64,000 nt of DNA from contig NZ_JAAFGS010000004.1 in assembly GCF_011090185.1 (NCBI RefSeq), positions 248,001 to 312,000 of the forward strand. The letters are read 5' to 3'. A program made the position numbers and the translations under genes. The notes beneath the pieces were generated by a model, which worked only from the letters and a program-made list of their open reading frames with translations, was not told the DNA's origin and made no database searches. This document shows positions 50,601 through 58,993 of this stretch, in pieces. Position 1 is the stretch's first letter. Each line of letters opens with the position of its first letter. Origin of the DNA: Saccharibacillus alkalitolerans. Its GTDB lineage: Bacteria > Bacillota > Bacilli > Paenibacillales > Paenibacillaceae.

Positions 50601-51140
50601 GTGATGCGCCTCCCCGCAGTCTCGTTTTGTTTGCTTTTCGGACGGCAGCATCGGCTTTCGCGCGCGGCATCCGGCCGCGCGGCCGGTCAACTGATTTTTC
50701 AGAGCCGATCCCCGTCCGTTCGCTTAACAATACCCCTGAAGAGTCGGGCGCGAATCTTGTCGATAAAACGGTTTCGGTCAAGACGGGACGCAAATCCGCG
50801 CGGAGAGCGGGGAGAAGCGTTCCGAAAAAAAATCGGCCGTCACGTAAGCAAGCTCCGATAGAGAAAGACTGCGGGCGCGAATGCCCGAAAAATCCCGGTT
50901 CGAAAAGGCGTTTCGGCCGCTGCCGGCCGGGCGGAACCCGAAGCGGCAAAATATGTTCGGCGCCGAGTTTTTCGCAAGGCAGCGATTCGTCGCCCGATTT
51001 CGGGTAATAAATAATCGTTTGGCCGCAGACCTTCGCCGCGGTCCCTTCCCCCGGCCCGGCGGCGCGGCTCGGCTCGGTTCGGCACCCCCAGTTAAGAAGC
51101 ATGCATCGTAAGACAATACCATCCTAGGAGGCTTTCATTC
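50601..51140. other. Long divergent intergenic region upstream of the sugar importer
   Basis: 540 bases without a supportable gene. It holds a possible promoter for the importer operon (described separately), a CTGATTTTTCAG hairpin near 50690, and several GC-rich partial palindromes. Open frames across it have no ribosome sites. A long leader or distal operator sites are possible. The plus-strand hydrolase gene has CTAGGAGG just before its start and no obvious promoter. Confidence 0.4.
50753..50781 (-). promoter_or_regulatory. Weak promoter candidate of the sugar importer with LacI/cre-like palindrome
   Basis: Minus strand TTGACC (50776-50781) with 17-base spacing to AAGATT (50753-50758), a poor -10. 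The spacer contains GAAACCGTTTT, close to the CG-centred palindromes of CcpA (cre) and LacI-family regulators. Confidence 0.35.
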
Positions 51141-51947
51141 ATGGGAAAATATGTAGAAGTGGAACCGGGAATCAACATTTACGTGGAAGACGTCGGACAG
51201 GGGCGGCCGGTCATCTTCCTGCACGGATGGCCGCTGGACTCCCGAATGTTCGAATATCAATATATGCGCCTTCCCGCGCAGGGATACCGCTGCATCGGCA
51301 TCGACGCCCGCGGCTTCGGCAAATCCGACGCGCCGTGGGAAGGTTATACGTACGATCGTTATGCGGACGACGTCCGCGCGGCAATCGACGCGCTGGACCT
51401 GCAGGACGCCGTACTGGTAGGCTTCTCCATGGGCGGCGCGACAGCCGTCCGCTATGCGGCACGCCATCAGGGGCACGGCATTTCGAAGCTGCTGCTGCTC
51501 GGCGCGGCCGCGCCGAGCTTTACGGTGCGCGAAGGCGTGCCCGACGCCATGATCGCCGAAGATGTCAACGAGCAGATCATCCGGCCTACGATGGAAGATC
51601 GCCCGAAAATGATTACGTCGTTCGGCAAAAAGCTCACCCATAAAACGCCGAGCGTCTCGTCGTTCGCTTGGGTCGAAATGGTCGCCTTCCAGGCTTCCGG
51701 GGTCGGCACGCTGCGTGCCGCCGAAATGCTGCGCGACGAAGATCTTCGCGGCGACCTGGCACAAATCACCGTCCCGACGGCGATTTTCCATGGCGAGAAG
51801 GACAAAATCTGTCCGTTCGGCCTGGCCGAAGCCATGAATGCCGGCATTTCGGGATCGCATGTCGTGCCGTTCGAGAAAAGCGGACATGCCATGATGATGG
51901 ACGAACCCGAAAAGTTCAACGAGGAGCTCGCCGCTTTCCTGCGCTGA
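51141..51947 (+). CDS. Alpha/beta hydrolase, chloroperoxidase-like
   Basis: A 268-residue alpha/beta hydrolase. The nucleophile Ser96 is in GFSMGG; the acid is Asp in FHGEKDKICPF near 226 and the base is His in KSGHAMMMDEP near 252, giving a full triad. The oxyanion region HGWPLD lies at 29-34. Sequence and GFSMGG motif match the non-heme chloroperoxidase/arylesterase group of esterases and perhydrolases, though the natural substrate cannot be read off. ATG has CTAGGAGG upstream. It is transcribed alone and ends at a strong terminator. Confidence 0.9.
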   Translation: MGKYVEVEPGINIYVEDVGQGRPVIFLHGWPLDSRMFEYQYMRLPAQGYRCIGIDARGFGKSDAPWEGYTYDRYADDVRAAIDALDLQDAVLVGFSMGGATAVRYAARHQGHGISKLLLLGAAAPSFTVREGVPDAMIAEDVNEQIIRPTMEDRPKMITSFGKKLTHKTPSVSSFAWVEMVAFQASGVGTLRAAEMLRDEDLRGDLAQITVPTAIFHGEKDKICPFGLAEAMNAGISGSHVVPFEKSGHAMMMDEPEKFNEELAAFLR

Positions 51948-51982
51948 CGGCGCGAACCGGCGAAACACGCAGACATGACGAT

Positions 51983-52019
51983 AACCGCCCTTCCGAATTC
52001 GGAAGGGCGGTTTCTTTGC
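51983..52019. terminator. Bidirectional terminator between the hydrolase and UbiA genes
   Basis: A perfect 15-bp inverted repeat (51983-51997 / 51998-52012), core CCGCCCTTCC, followed by TTTCTTT. A second smaller stem GCTTCTTG / CAAGAAGC at 52070-52094 sits right behind the UbiA stop. Confidence 0.8.
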
Positions 52020-52096
52020 GGGTCGTGCAGCGCGCCGCGTCCGTTCGCAACCGTTCTCCGCGGCCCAGCTTCTTGTCCGAGGCGCCCAAGAAGCGG

Positions 52097-53050
52097 TTAA
52101 TAGACAATCCAAGCCGCCGCGGCGATCACAACCACCCGCGCACCGGTGAGCAGCGCGAAATTTTTGACGGCCAAGACGAACGTCCGGCGCTTCGAAGGAT
52201 CCTCGGTAAACGTCCGAATGTTTCTTTGCAGCGGAACAAGCGTAGCGAGAACGGGGAGGATCAGCAGCGGATGCACCCCGAGCCACAGCAGCACGAACAG
52301 GTCGAGGTAAGAGGCGTAATAAATGGCCGCAAACAGCTTGAGCGCGTTGGAACGGCCGATATAGACAGGCAGCGTATAGCGGCTGTTCTCGACGTCCTCA
52401 TTCATGTCGCATACATTGTTGGCAAGCATGATATTGGCGATGCCGGCGACTGCGGGAATCGAAACCAGCAGCACCAGCAGCGTCTCCGTCACATTGACGC
52501 GAAGATCGAACCAACCGCCGACATAGTCCAAAGAAGCGATCCGGTCCGGCGCTACCTGGATATACGCGGAGACGAACGTAATGACGAATCCCATGAACAA
52601 GCCCGAGAACAGTTCGCCGAGCGGCATTCTCGAAATCGGGATCGGTCCGAACGAATACAGGATGCCGACGCCGAACGACAGAAAGCCGAGCAGCAGCACG
52701 AGCGGCCCCGTCCGGACGACAAGAAGAATGCCGGCCGCCACGGCGGTCGCGAACAGCAGAATAATCGTCAGGACGACTTTCCATTCCTTGATCCCGTGCC
52801 TGACGATGGCGTTATGTTCTTCGTACCCGTAACCGTGGGTACGCACCGCTTTGCGGTAATCGTAGTAGTTGTTCATTGCCGTGACGACCAGGTCGAACGA
52901 CAGCAGCGACAATAGCATCAGCGCAAAGTGCGCCGGATGAAATTCGCCGAACCTGAGCAGCGCATAGACCGTCCCAAGCGCAAAAGGCAGCATGCTGGCC
53001 GCTTTGGTCCGAATTTCGACCAGGTCGAGAAAACTGCGAAAAATAAGCAT
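52097..53050 (-). CDS. UbiA/MenA family prenyltransferase
   Basis: A 317-residue membrane prenyltransferase with eight to nine TMs. The first prenyl-diphosphate motif, NDxxDxxxD in most members, is NNYYDYRKAVRTHG at about 83-96, and the second is DMNEDVENSRYT at about 208-219, holding the Asp residues for Mg binding. MenA-like proteins attach a prenyl chain to 1,4-dihydroxy-2-naphthoate in menaquinone synthesis; this one may instead be one of the paralogues acting on other aromatic or lipid acceptors. ATG 53050 with AAAGGAGA just upstream is the start; the open frame before it is noncoding. No men genes are adjacent. Confidence 0.87.
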   Translation of the reverse strand: MLIFRSFLDLVEIRTKAASMLPFALGTVYALLRFGEFHPAHFALMLLSLLSFDLVVTAMNNYYDYRKAVRTHGYGYEEHNAIVRHGIKEWKVVLTIILLFATAVAAGILLVVRTGPLVLLLGFLSFGVGILYSFGPIPISRMPLGELFSGLFMGFVITFVSAYIQVAPDRIASLDYVGGWFDLRVNVTETLLVLLVSIPAVAGIANIMLANNVCDMNEDVENSRYTLPVYIGRSNALKLFAAIYYASYLDLFVLLWLGVHPLLILPVLATLVPLQRNIRTFTEDPSKRRTFVLAVKNFALLTGARVVVIAAAAWIVY

Positions 53051-53345
53051 GAAATCTCCTTTCCCGGATGCGGTTTCCGCCGAAGCCCGCGTGCCGGATT
53101 CCGCTCTCCCAATCTTCAAATCTTAGCACGAAAGGTACGCGGCGTCACCGGCAGGACATACCCGGTTCTTTACTTTGGCAGACGCTGGTAATACAATGAA
53201 TCGGAAATCTCATTTATCCCGCGCCGCTTCGCCGAAGGCGATGTTTGCCGGGCGCGCCGCTTTCCGTCCCGGAAACGAAGGCGCCCCGTAACTTCGGTTC
53301 CGATCGATCGCCTATCCTACTCTCAATCAACGTGAGGAATCTTTT
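53051..53345. other. Divergent region between UbiA and ktrB genes, with ktrB leader
   Basis: The ktrB promoter is TTTACT-N17-TACAAT (53169-53197). The following ~140-base leader can form a stem from GGCGC / GCGCC and CTTTCCG / CGGAAA parts (about 53249-53284). I looked for the ydaO (cyclic di-AMP) riboswitch common before ktr genes and did not see its conserved GGGTGAATC-type core. A possible minus-strand promoter (GTGACG-N17-TAAGAT, around 53124-53153) would serve the UbiA gene. Confidence 0.45.
53169..53197 (+). promoter_or_regulatory. SigA promoter of ktrB
   Basis: TTTACT (53169-53174), 17-base spacer, TACAAT (53192-53197). Confidence 0.6.
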
Positions 53346-54710
53346 ATGTTTAAGCCTGTACGAAACCGAAACCCGATACTCCGGCTCAACCCTCCCCAAG
53401 TGCTGGCTGTCGGGTTTCTCATTATGATCCTGGCCGGTTCGGGCCTGCTTTCGCTGCCGATCGCATCGACTGCGGGACACTCCATGCCCTACCTGGATGC
53501 GCTGTTCACGGCCGCTTCCGCTACCTGCGTAACCGGATTGTCGGTGCTGAATCCCGGCGTCGATCTGAGCGTCTTCGGACAGGTGGTCGTTCTTGCCCTT
53601 GTTCAAGTGGGCGGCCTCGGCTTCATGACGGTCGCCACGCTCATCGCCCTGGCCTTCCGCCGCCGGATCACGTTCCGGGAGCGCCTGATCCTCCAGGAGA
53701 CGCTCAATCAACATTCGACCGCCGGCATTATCCGGCTGATTCGCAAAGTGCTGCTGTACGCGCTGGTCATCGAATCGGTGGGAGCCGTACTGCTCTCGCT
53801 GCGCTTCTCTTTCGAGATGCCGCCGGGCCAGGCCGCCTATTTCGGCGTCTTTCACAGCATTTCCATCTTCAACAATGCGGGCTTCGATCTGTTCGGCGCC
53901 ATCGAAGGACGGGCCGGCAGCTTAATCCATTATGTCGATGACCCGCTCGTCAACCTGATTGCGATGCCGATGATCCTGCTGGGCGGCATCGGCTTTATCG
54001 TGATTGCCGATCTGCTCTCGTTTCACAAGGCGCGCAGGCTGTCGCTGCACAGCAAAGTCGTCCTGTCGATGACCGGCATTCTCATCGGGGTCGGCACGCT
54101 GGTCATTTTGATATTCGAATTCACGAACCCCGCGACCTTGAAGCCGCTGGATTTCTCCGGCAAGCTGTTTGCTTCGATCTTCCAGGCCATTTCTTCCCGT
54201 TCGGCGGGTCTTTTGACGCTCGATGTCGCTTCGATGCGCCAGGCGACACAGTTTTTCATCGTCCTTTTGATGTTTATCGGCGCGGCTCCCGGTTCGGCGG
54301 GCGGCGGTATCAAGGTGACGACGTTCGCCATCTTGGTCGGGGCGGTACTCGCCATGATCCGGGGCAAACAGGACATCGTCTTTTTCCGCTACCGGATCGC
54401 TCCGGACCGCGTGTATAAAGCGATCACGTTCTCGCTGCTCTCGTTTCTGATGATCGTCGTGGCCGCCGTCATCCTGTCCGTTACCGAACATTATTCGTTC
54501 CTCGGCATTTTGTTCGAGACGACTTCCGCCTACGCGACGGCCGGAATGTCCATGGGCTTGACCGCTCAGCTGACGCCGTTCGGCAAGCTGATGGTGATCG
54601 CGCTGATGTTTATCGGCCGTCTCGGCCCCGTTACGCTCGCCTTCACGCTGACGCCGAGAATGGATAGCGAACCTTTCCGGTACCCGGAAGGCAAAATCAC
54701 GATCGGCTGA
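53346..54710 (+). CDS. ktrB: KtrB/TrkH family potassium uptake protein
   Basis: A 454-residue SKT-family K+ channel subunit. Four M1-P-M2 repeats are visible, each with a selectivity-filter glycine: TCVTGLSV (near 60), NNAGFDLFG (near 180), SSRSAGLLT (near 285) and YATAGMSMG (near 400). APGSAGGGIKVTT marks the intramembrane loop of repeat 3 that gates the pore. It should form a dimer over a KtrA/KtrC ring, but no regulatory RCK gene is nearby, as in the B. subtilis ktrC/ktrD arrangement. The start has GTGAGGAATCTTTT before the ATG. Uptake is Na+- or proton-dependent in this family. Confidence 0.93.
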   Translation: MFKPVRNRNPILRLNPPQVLAVGFLIMILAGSGLLSLPIASTAGHSMPYLDALFTAASATCVTGLSVLNPGVDLSVFGQVVVLALVQVGGLGFMTVATLIALAFRRRITFRERLILQETLNQHSTAGIIRLIRKVLLYALVIESVGAVLLSLRFSFEMPPGQAAYFGVFHSISIFNNAGFDLFGAIEGRAGSLIHYVDDPLVNLIAMPMILLGGIGFIVIADLLSFHKARRLSLHSKVVLSMTGILIGVGTLVILIFEFTNPATLKPLDFSGKLFASIFQAISSRSAGLLTLDVASMRQATQFFIVLLMFIGAAPGSAGGGIKVTTFAILVGAVLAMIRGKQDIVFFRYRIAPDRVYKAITFSLLSFLMIVVAAVILSVTEHYSFLGILFETTSAYATAGMSMGLTAQLTPFGKLMVIALMFIGRLGPVTLAFTLTPRMDSEPFRYPEGKITIG

Positions 54711-54847
54711 CGAAAAACGCCGGTGCGGCGGCTTCCCGCATCGGCTCGGACCGGCACGCCGGACAGACGCGTATTCCTGCCGCTTATTCTTCGCCGGACG
54801 CCCCTTATCGACGACGCAAACGCCCTACTTAGAAAGGAGGAATACTT

Positions 54848-56299
54848 ATGGGACGCAAAAGACCCTCTAAAGACACGACGCCCGAGCTCTCGACAAACCC
54901 GCCGACGCCTCCCCCCTCCTCCGTTCACGATGCAGAAAATCCGGCACAGGAACGCAGCGAATCGAATCGGGATTCGGCCGGCGAGCCGCCTGCCCGGAAC
55001 GGTTCCCGCAAGCGCAAGCGGCGGCGCGGCGCCAAAAAAAACGCCGCCCCGGACAGCGCGGCGGAACGGAGCGGCACCGAAGCTCTTCGACCGCAGAGCC
55101 AGACGGATCGCGAAGCGCAGACGCCGGCAGGGAGCGGCGGCGCGGACGGGAAGGAAGCGGACCCGCAAGCCGACGCGAACGCCGGACGCAAACGCAAGCG
55201 CGGGCGCAGACGCCGCAAGCGCTCCGGTTCGGGAGCGGACGCATCCGGTTCAGGAAACGGCGCTCTTGCGGAAGAAGCTTCGGCCGCCCCGGCCGGCGAA
55301 GGAGACGAAGCGGCAACCGCCGGGTCCGGCGAATCCGAACCTGAGCCGCAGGGCGGCCGGGACGTTCCGGCCGAATCCGAGCCGCCTGCGGAAGCAGGCG
55401 CCAAGCCGCGCAAACGCCGCCGCAAGCGTCGGCGGAGCGCCGCGAAGGCGGCGACGGGGGCCGGCACGGAGCCGCCGGAGCCCCGCTTTCCGGCGGCGGA
55501 AATTCCGCCGCCCGCCGCTCCGCGGCCCGAGTCGCCTGCGAACGAAGCGGCAGGCGACTCGGGCTCCGACGCCGAGACGCGCGGCGTCAAGGTCTGCCTG
55601 TACTGCGGCGAAAGCAAGCCGCTGGGGGATTTCCTGCGCCGGACCGGCAAGAGGTCCGGCAGCGAATCGCGGCGCGGCGCCTGCCGCGAATGCCGCAAGC
55701 GCCGCGCCGCCGGCCGCGAGATCGAAGCGGCTTCCGATCCGCTTCCGCCTTCGGCGGCGGCACGGCCGCCGAGAGCGCTGCCGGAAGAGGCCGAAGCGGC
55801 CCTTGCCGCTCCCAAACGGCGCGTCCGGCGTCCGCCGCCGGAGCCGCCGGCCGATGCCCTTCTGGAGCCGACCCGGGAGAACGAGCTCCGACCGACGCGG
55901 CAGGGTACGATCCGCATGCGCGGCCGAACCGATAAAGGCCGGCGCTGGCAGCAGGAGACGGATCTCGAAATGGCGCGCTGCCTCGTGCGCGAGCACGCGG
56001 CCGTCGTCGTGAATCGCTTTACGATTCGGCGGCTGTACACGAACCGTTCTTTCCGGCGTTATATTTTGGAACGGGACCGCTACACCTGCCATTTTTGCGG
56101 CGAATACGGCGATACGATCGACCATCTGCTGCCGAGGGCAAAAGGCGGCCATACGACGCCTCTCAACTGCGTCTGCGCCTGCATGCTCTGCAACCAGAAC
56201 AAAGCGGATCGCGACCTGGACGAATTCATGGAAGATGCCGAACCGTTCGAACCTTCTTTCGGCGAATCGGATGCCGAAACGCAATCGGCAAAACGGTAA
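54848..56299 (+). CDS. Zinc-ribbon/HNH endonuclease with basic low-complexity N-terminus
   Basis: A 483-residue protein in three parts. Residues 1-245 are low-complexity (Ala/Gly/Pro/Glu) with three short Arg/Lys tracts at 54-64, 114-125 and 188-196, spaced about 60-75 residues, histone-tail-like. Residues 246-290 form a zinc-ribbon-type finger with CxxC pairs at 250/253 and 279/282. Residues ~395-465 are an HNH nuclease: CHFC at 414-417, IDHL with His426, Asn440 and CMLCNQNKADR (445-455), all key residues present. AAAGGAGG before the ATG is an excellent start. It is transcribed alone between ktrB and a strong terminator. DNA cleavage is likely; the target and purpose are unknown. Confidence 0.8.
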   Translation: MGRKRPSKDTTPELSTNPPTPPPSSVHDAENPAQERSESNRDSAGEPPARNGSRKRKRRRGAKKNAAPDSAAERSGTEALRPQSQTDREAQTPAGSGGADGKEADPQADANAGRKRKRGRRRRKRSGSGADASGSGNGALAEEASAAPAGEGDEAATAGSGESEPEPQGGRDVPAESEPPAEAGAKPRKRRRKRRRSAAKAATGAGTEPPEPRFPAAEIPPPAAPRPESPANEAAGDSGSDAETRGVKVCLYCGESKPLGDFLRRTGKRSGSESRRGACRECRKRRAAGREIEAASDPLPPSAAARPPRALPEEAEAALAAPKRRVRRPPPEPPADALLEPTRENELRPTRQGTIRMRGRTDKGRRWQQETDLEMARCLVREHAAVVVNRFTIRRLYTNRSFRRYILERDRYTCHFCGEYGDTIDHLLPRAKGGHTTPLNCVCACMLCNQNKADRDLDEFMEDAEPFEPSFGESDAETQSAKR

Positions 56300-56337
56300 C
56301 GGATCGTCCCGCCGGCCGCATCCTTTTTTCTTCATGC

Positions 56338-56390
56338 AAAAGACCTTTCGGGTACCCGCACCGCTGCGGGCCTGCCTGAAAGGTCTTTTT
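56338..56390. terminator. Bidirectional terminator between the HNH and hybrid-kinase genes
   Basis: The outer stem AAAAGACCTTTC / GAAAGGTCTTTT (56338-56349 / 56378-56389) encloses an inner CCCGCA / TGCGGG hairpin; TTTTT on the plus strand and AAAA before the left arm. Confidence 0.8.
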
Positions 56391-56416
56391 GGGCGAAGCG
56401 GACGGCCGGCTCCGCG

Positions 56417-57943
<1,527 letters not shown>

Positions 57944-58546
57944 TTTTCGTTCACCTGCTTTCCATAAGGATCAGGAACTTCTCTATCGTGCGCTGACCGG
58001 CAATTCCGTTTCCTCGATCGGCAGCGGTCGGCCGTCCGGCAGCCGAGCCCGTTCAAGCGGCCCGAACTGCGGACAAGAGGCAAAAAAGTAAAGAACGTGC
58101 AAAGCGATCATTTTTTTGAATAGAAGCCCTGTGTTCGGCATGTTCGTCGGCGGAAGGAGAAGGGCAAGGATGGCAAGTGTATCGGACCGGAGAGACTTAA
58201 GCCTCCATCCGGCAGATCGGGTGCGGAAGAAGTGGCGGCATCCAAAGGATCGAAACGCTCTCTATACTCCAAAAAACGGGAGATCGGCCTCATTCGTTGG
58301 GCGTGCCGGAGAAAAAGTTTCCGAATTTCGCGGTGGGTCGTATTTGGAATCATTATAGCACTACGACGGGGGGAGGCGTCCAATCAAAACAATTGATTAC
58401 TTTCGATCCGCCGTCCGTTCTTCCCTTTTGCAGGATCGCCGAATATTCGAACAGGGGCTTTTTTCGTTTAGAAAGCGACCTGTGCGGGTATATAAAGATC
58501 AGAAACGCACCTGAATTTATCCCTAGAAGAGAAGGAGCTGTTCAGC
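57944..58546. other. 603-base region between the hybrid kinase and csbD
   Basis: No gene is supported; open frames on both strands lack ribosome sites and family features. On the minus strand an extended -10 (TGCTATAAT, 58352-58360) could start a ~400-base leader for the kinase. On the plus strand the csbD promoter is at 58466-58491. Confidence 0.45.
58466..58491 (+). promoter_or_regulatory. SigB-type promoter of csbD
   Basis: GTTTAG (58466-58471), exactly 14 bases, GGGTAT (58486-58491): almost perfect against the SigB consensus GTTTAA-N12-15-GGGTAT. csbD is a SigB-controlled gene in B. subtilis, which supports the reading. Confidence 0.8.
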
Positions 58547-58723
58547 ATGGCAGACAACGGATTGAGCGATAAAATCAAAGGCGGCGTCAACAAAGCCAAA
58601 GGCGAAATCAAAGACCAGGTAGGCAACGCCAAGAATGATCCTTCGATGCAGGCTGAAGGTAAAATGGATAAGGCCAAGGGCGAAGTTCAAGACAAAATCG
58701 GCGATCTCAAAGACCGCCATTAA
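58547..58723 (+). CDS. csbD: CsbD family stress-response protein
   Basis: A 58-residue hydrophilic protein made of two related halves, each with K-I-K/K-x-G-x-x-x-K-A-K-G-E patterns (DKIKGGVNKAKGEIKDQVG and AEGKMDKAKGEVQDKIGDL), the CsbD signature. It is rich in Lys, Asp and Gly and probably unstructured or helical; the family's biochemical role is unknown, but it is induced by general stress. GAAGGAG precedes the ATG by 9 bases. The SigB-type promoter about 55 bases upstream and a small hairpin downstream make it monocistronic. It is below usual ORF length cut-offs. Confidence 0.92.
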   Translation: MADNGLSDKIKGGVNKAKGEIKDQVGNAKNDPSMQAEGKMDKAKGEVQDKIGDLKDRH

Positions 58724-58767
58724 TTCCCCAAGCCGGCCAGGCCGAAGCTTGAGGCAGTGTTTGATGT

Positions 58768-58787
58768 TTCCGCCTTCGGGCGGTTCA
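58768..58787 (+). terminator. Possible terminator of csbD
   Basis: CCGCC-TTCG-GGCGG (58770-58783), a UUCG-type tetraloop hairpin, followed by TTCATT. The T-run is weak. Confidence 0.45.
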
Positions 58788-58892
58788 TTGCGCGACATTC
58801 GCGCTCTTCCCATACACAGGATTGACTTCCATCGAGCGAACGGCGCCGAGCCGATCGGCGTCGGCCTTAGCCTGAAGGCTTCGGTTACGAAA

Positions 58893-58934
58893 TCAAAAAA
58901 AGACCGCCCCCGCGAATGCGGGATGCGGTTTTTT
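58893..58934 (-). terminator. Terminator of the alpha-galactosidase gene
   Basis: ACCGC / GCGGT outer stem around CCCGC / GCGGG; flanked by A7 on the left and T6 on the right, so it can act on both strands. Confidence 0.75.
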
Positions 58935-58993
58935 GCCGTTCCGGAAAAATTCGGAACCGGGCCGAATGCGGATCACCGCGTTCGATCAGCCGG

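Noticed and set aside
50594-51122. Possible small genes in the 540-base intergenic region
   Set aside because: Several frames of 60-140 codons exist on both strands, but none has a ribosome site or recognisable features.
54723-56012. 429-codon frame overlapping the HNH gene
   Set aside because: An Arg/Ala/Pro-rich alternative frame of the low-complexity region; no ribosome site, no motif.
58108-58383. 91-codon minus-strand frame between the hybrid kinase and csbD
   Set aside because: Composition is unlike neighbouring proteins and there is no ribosome binding site. Its start lies upstream of the only promoter element seen.
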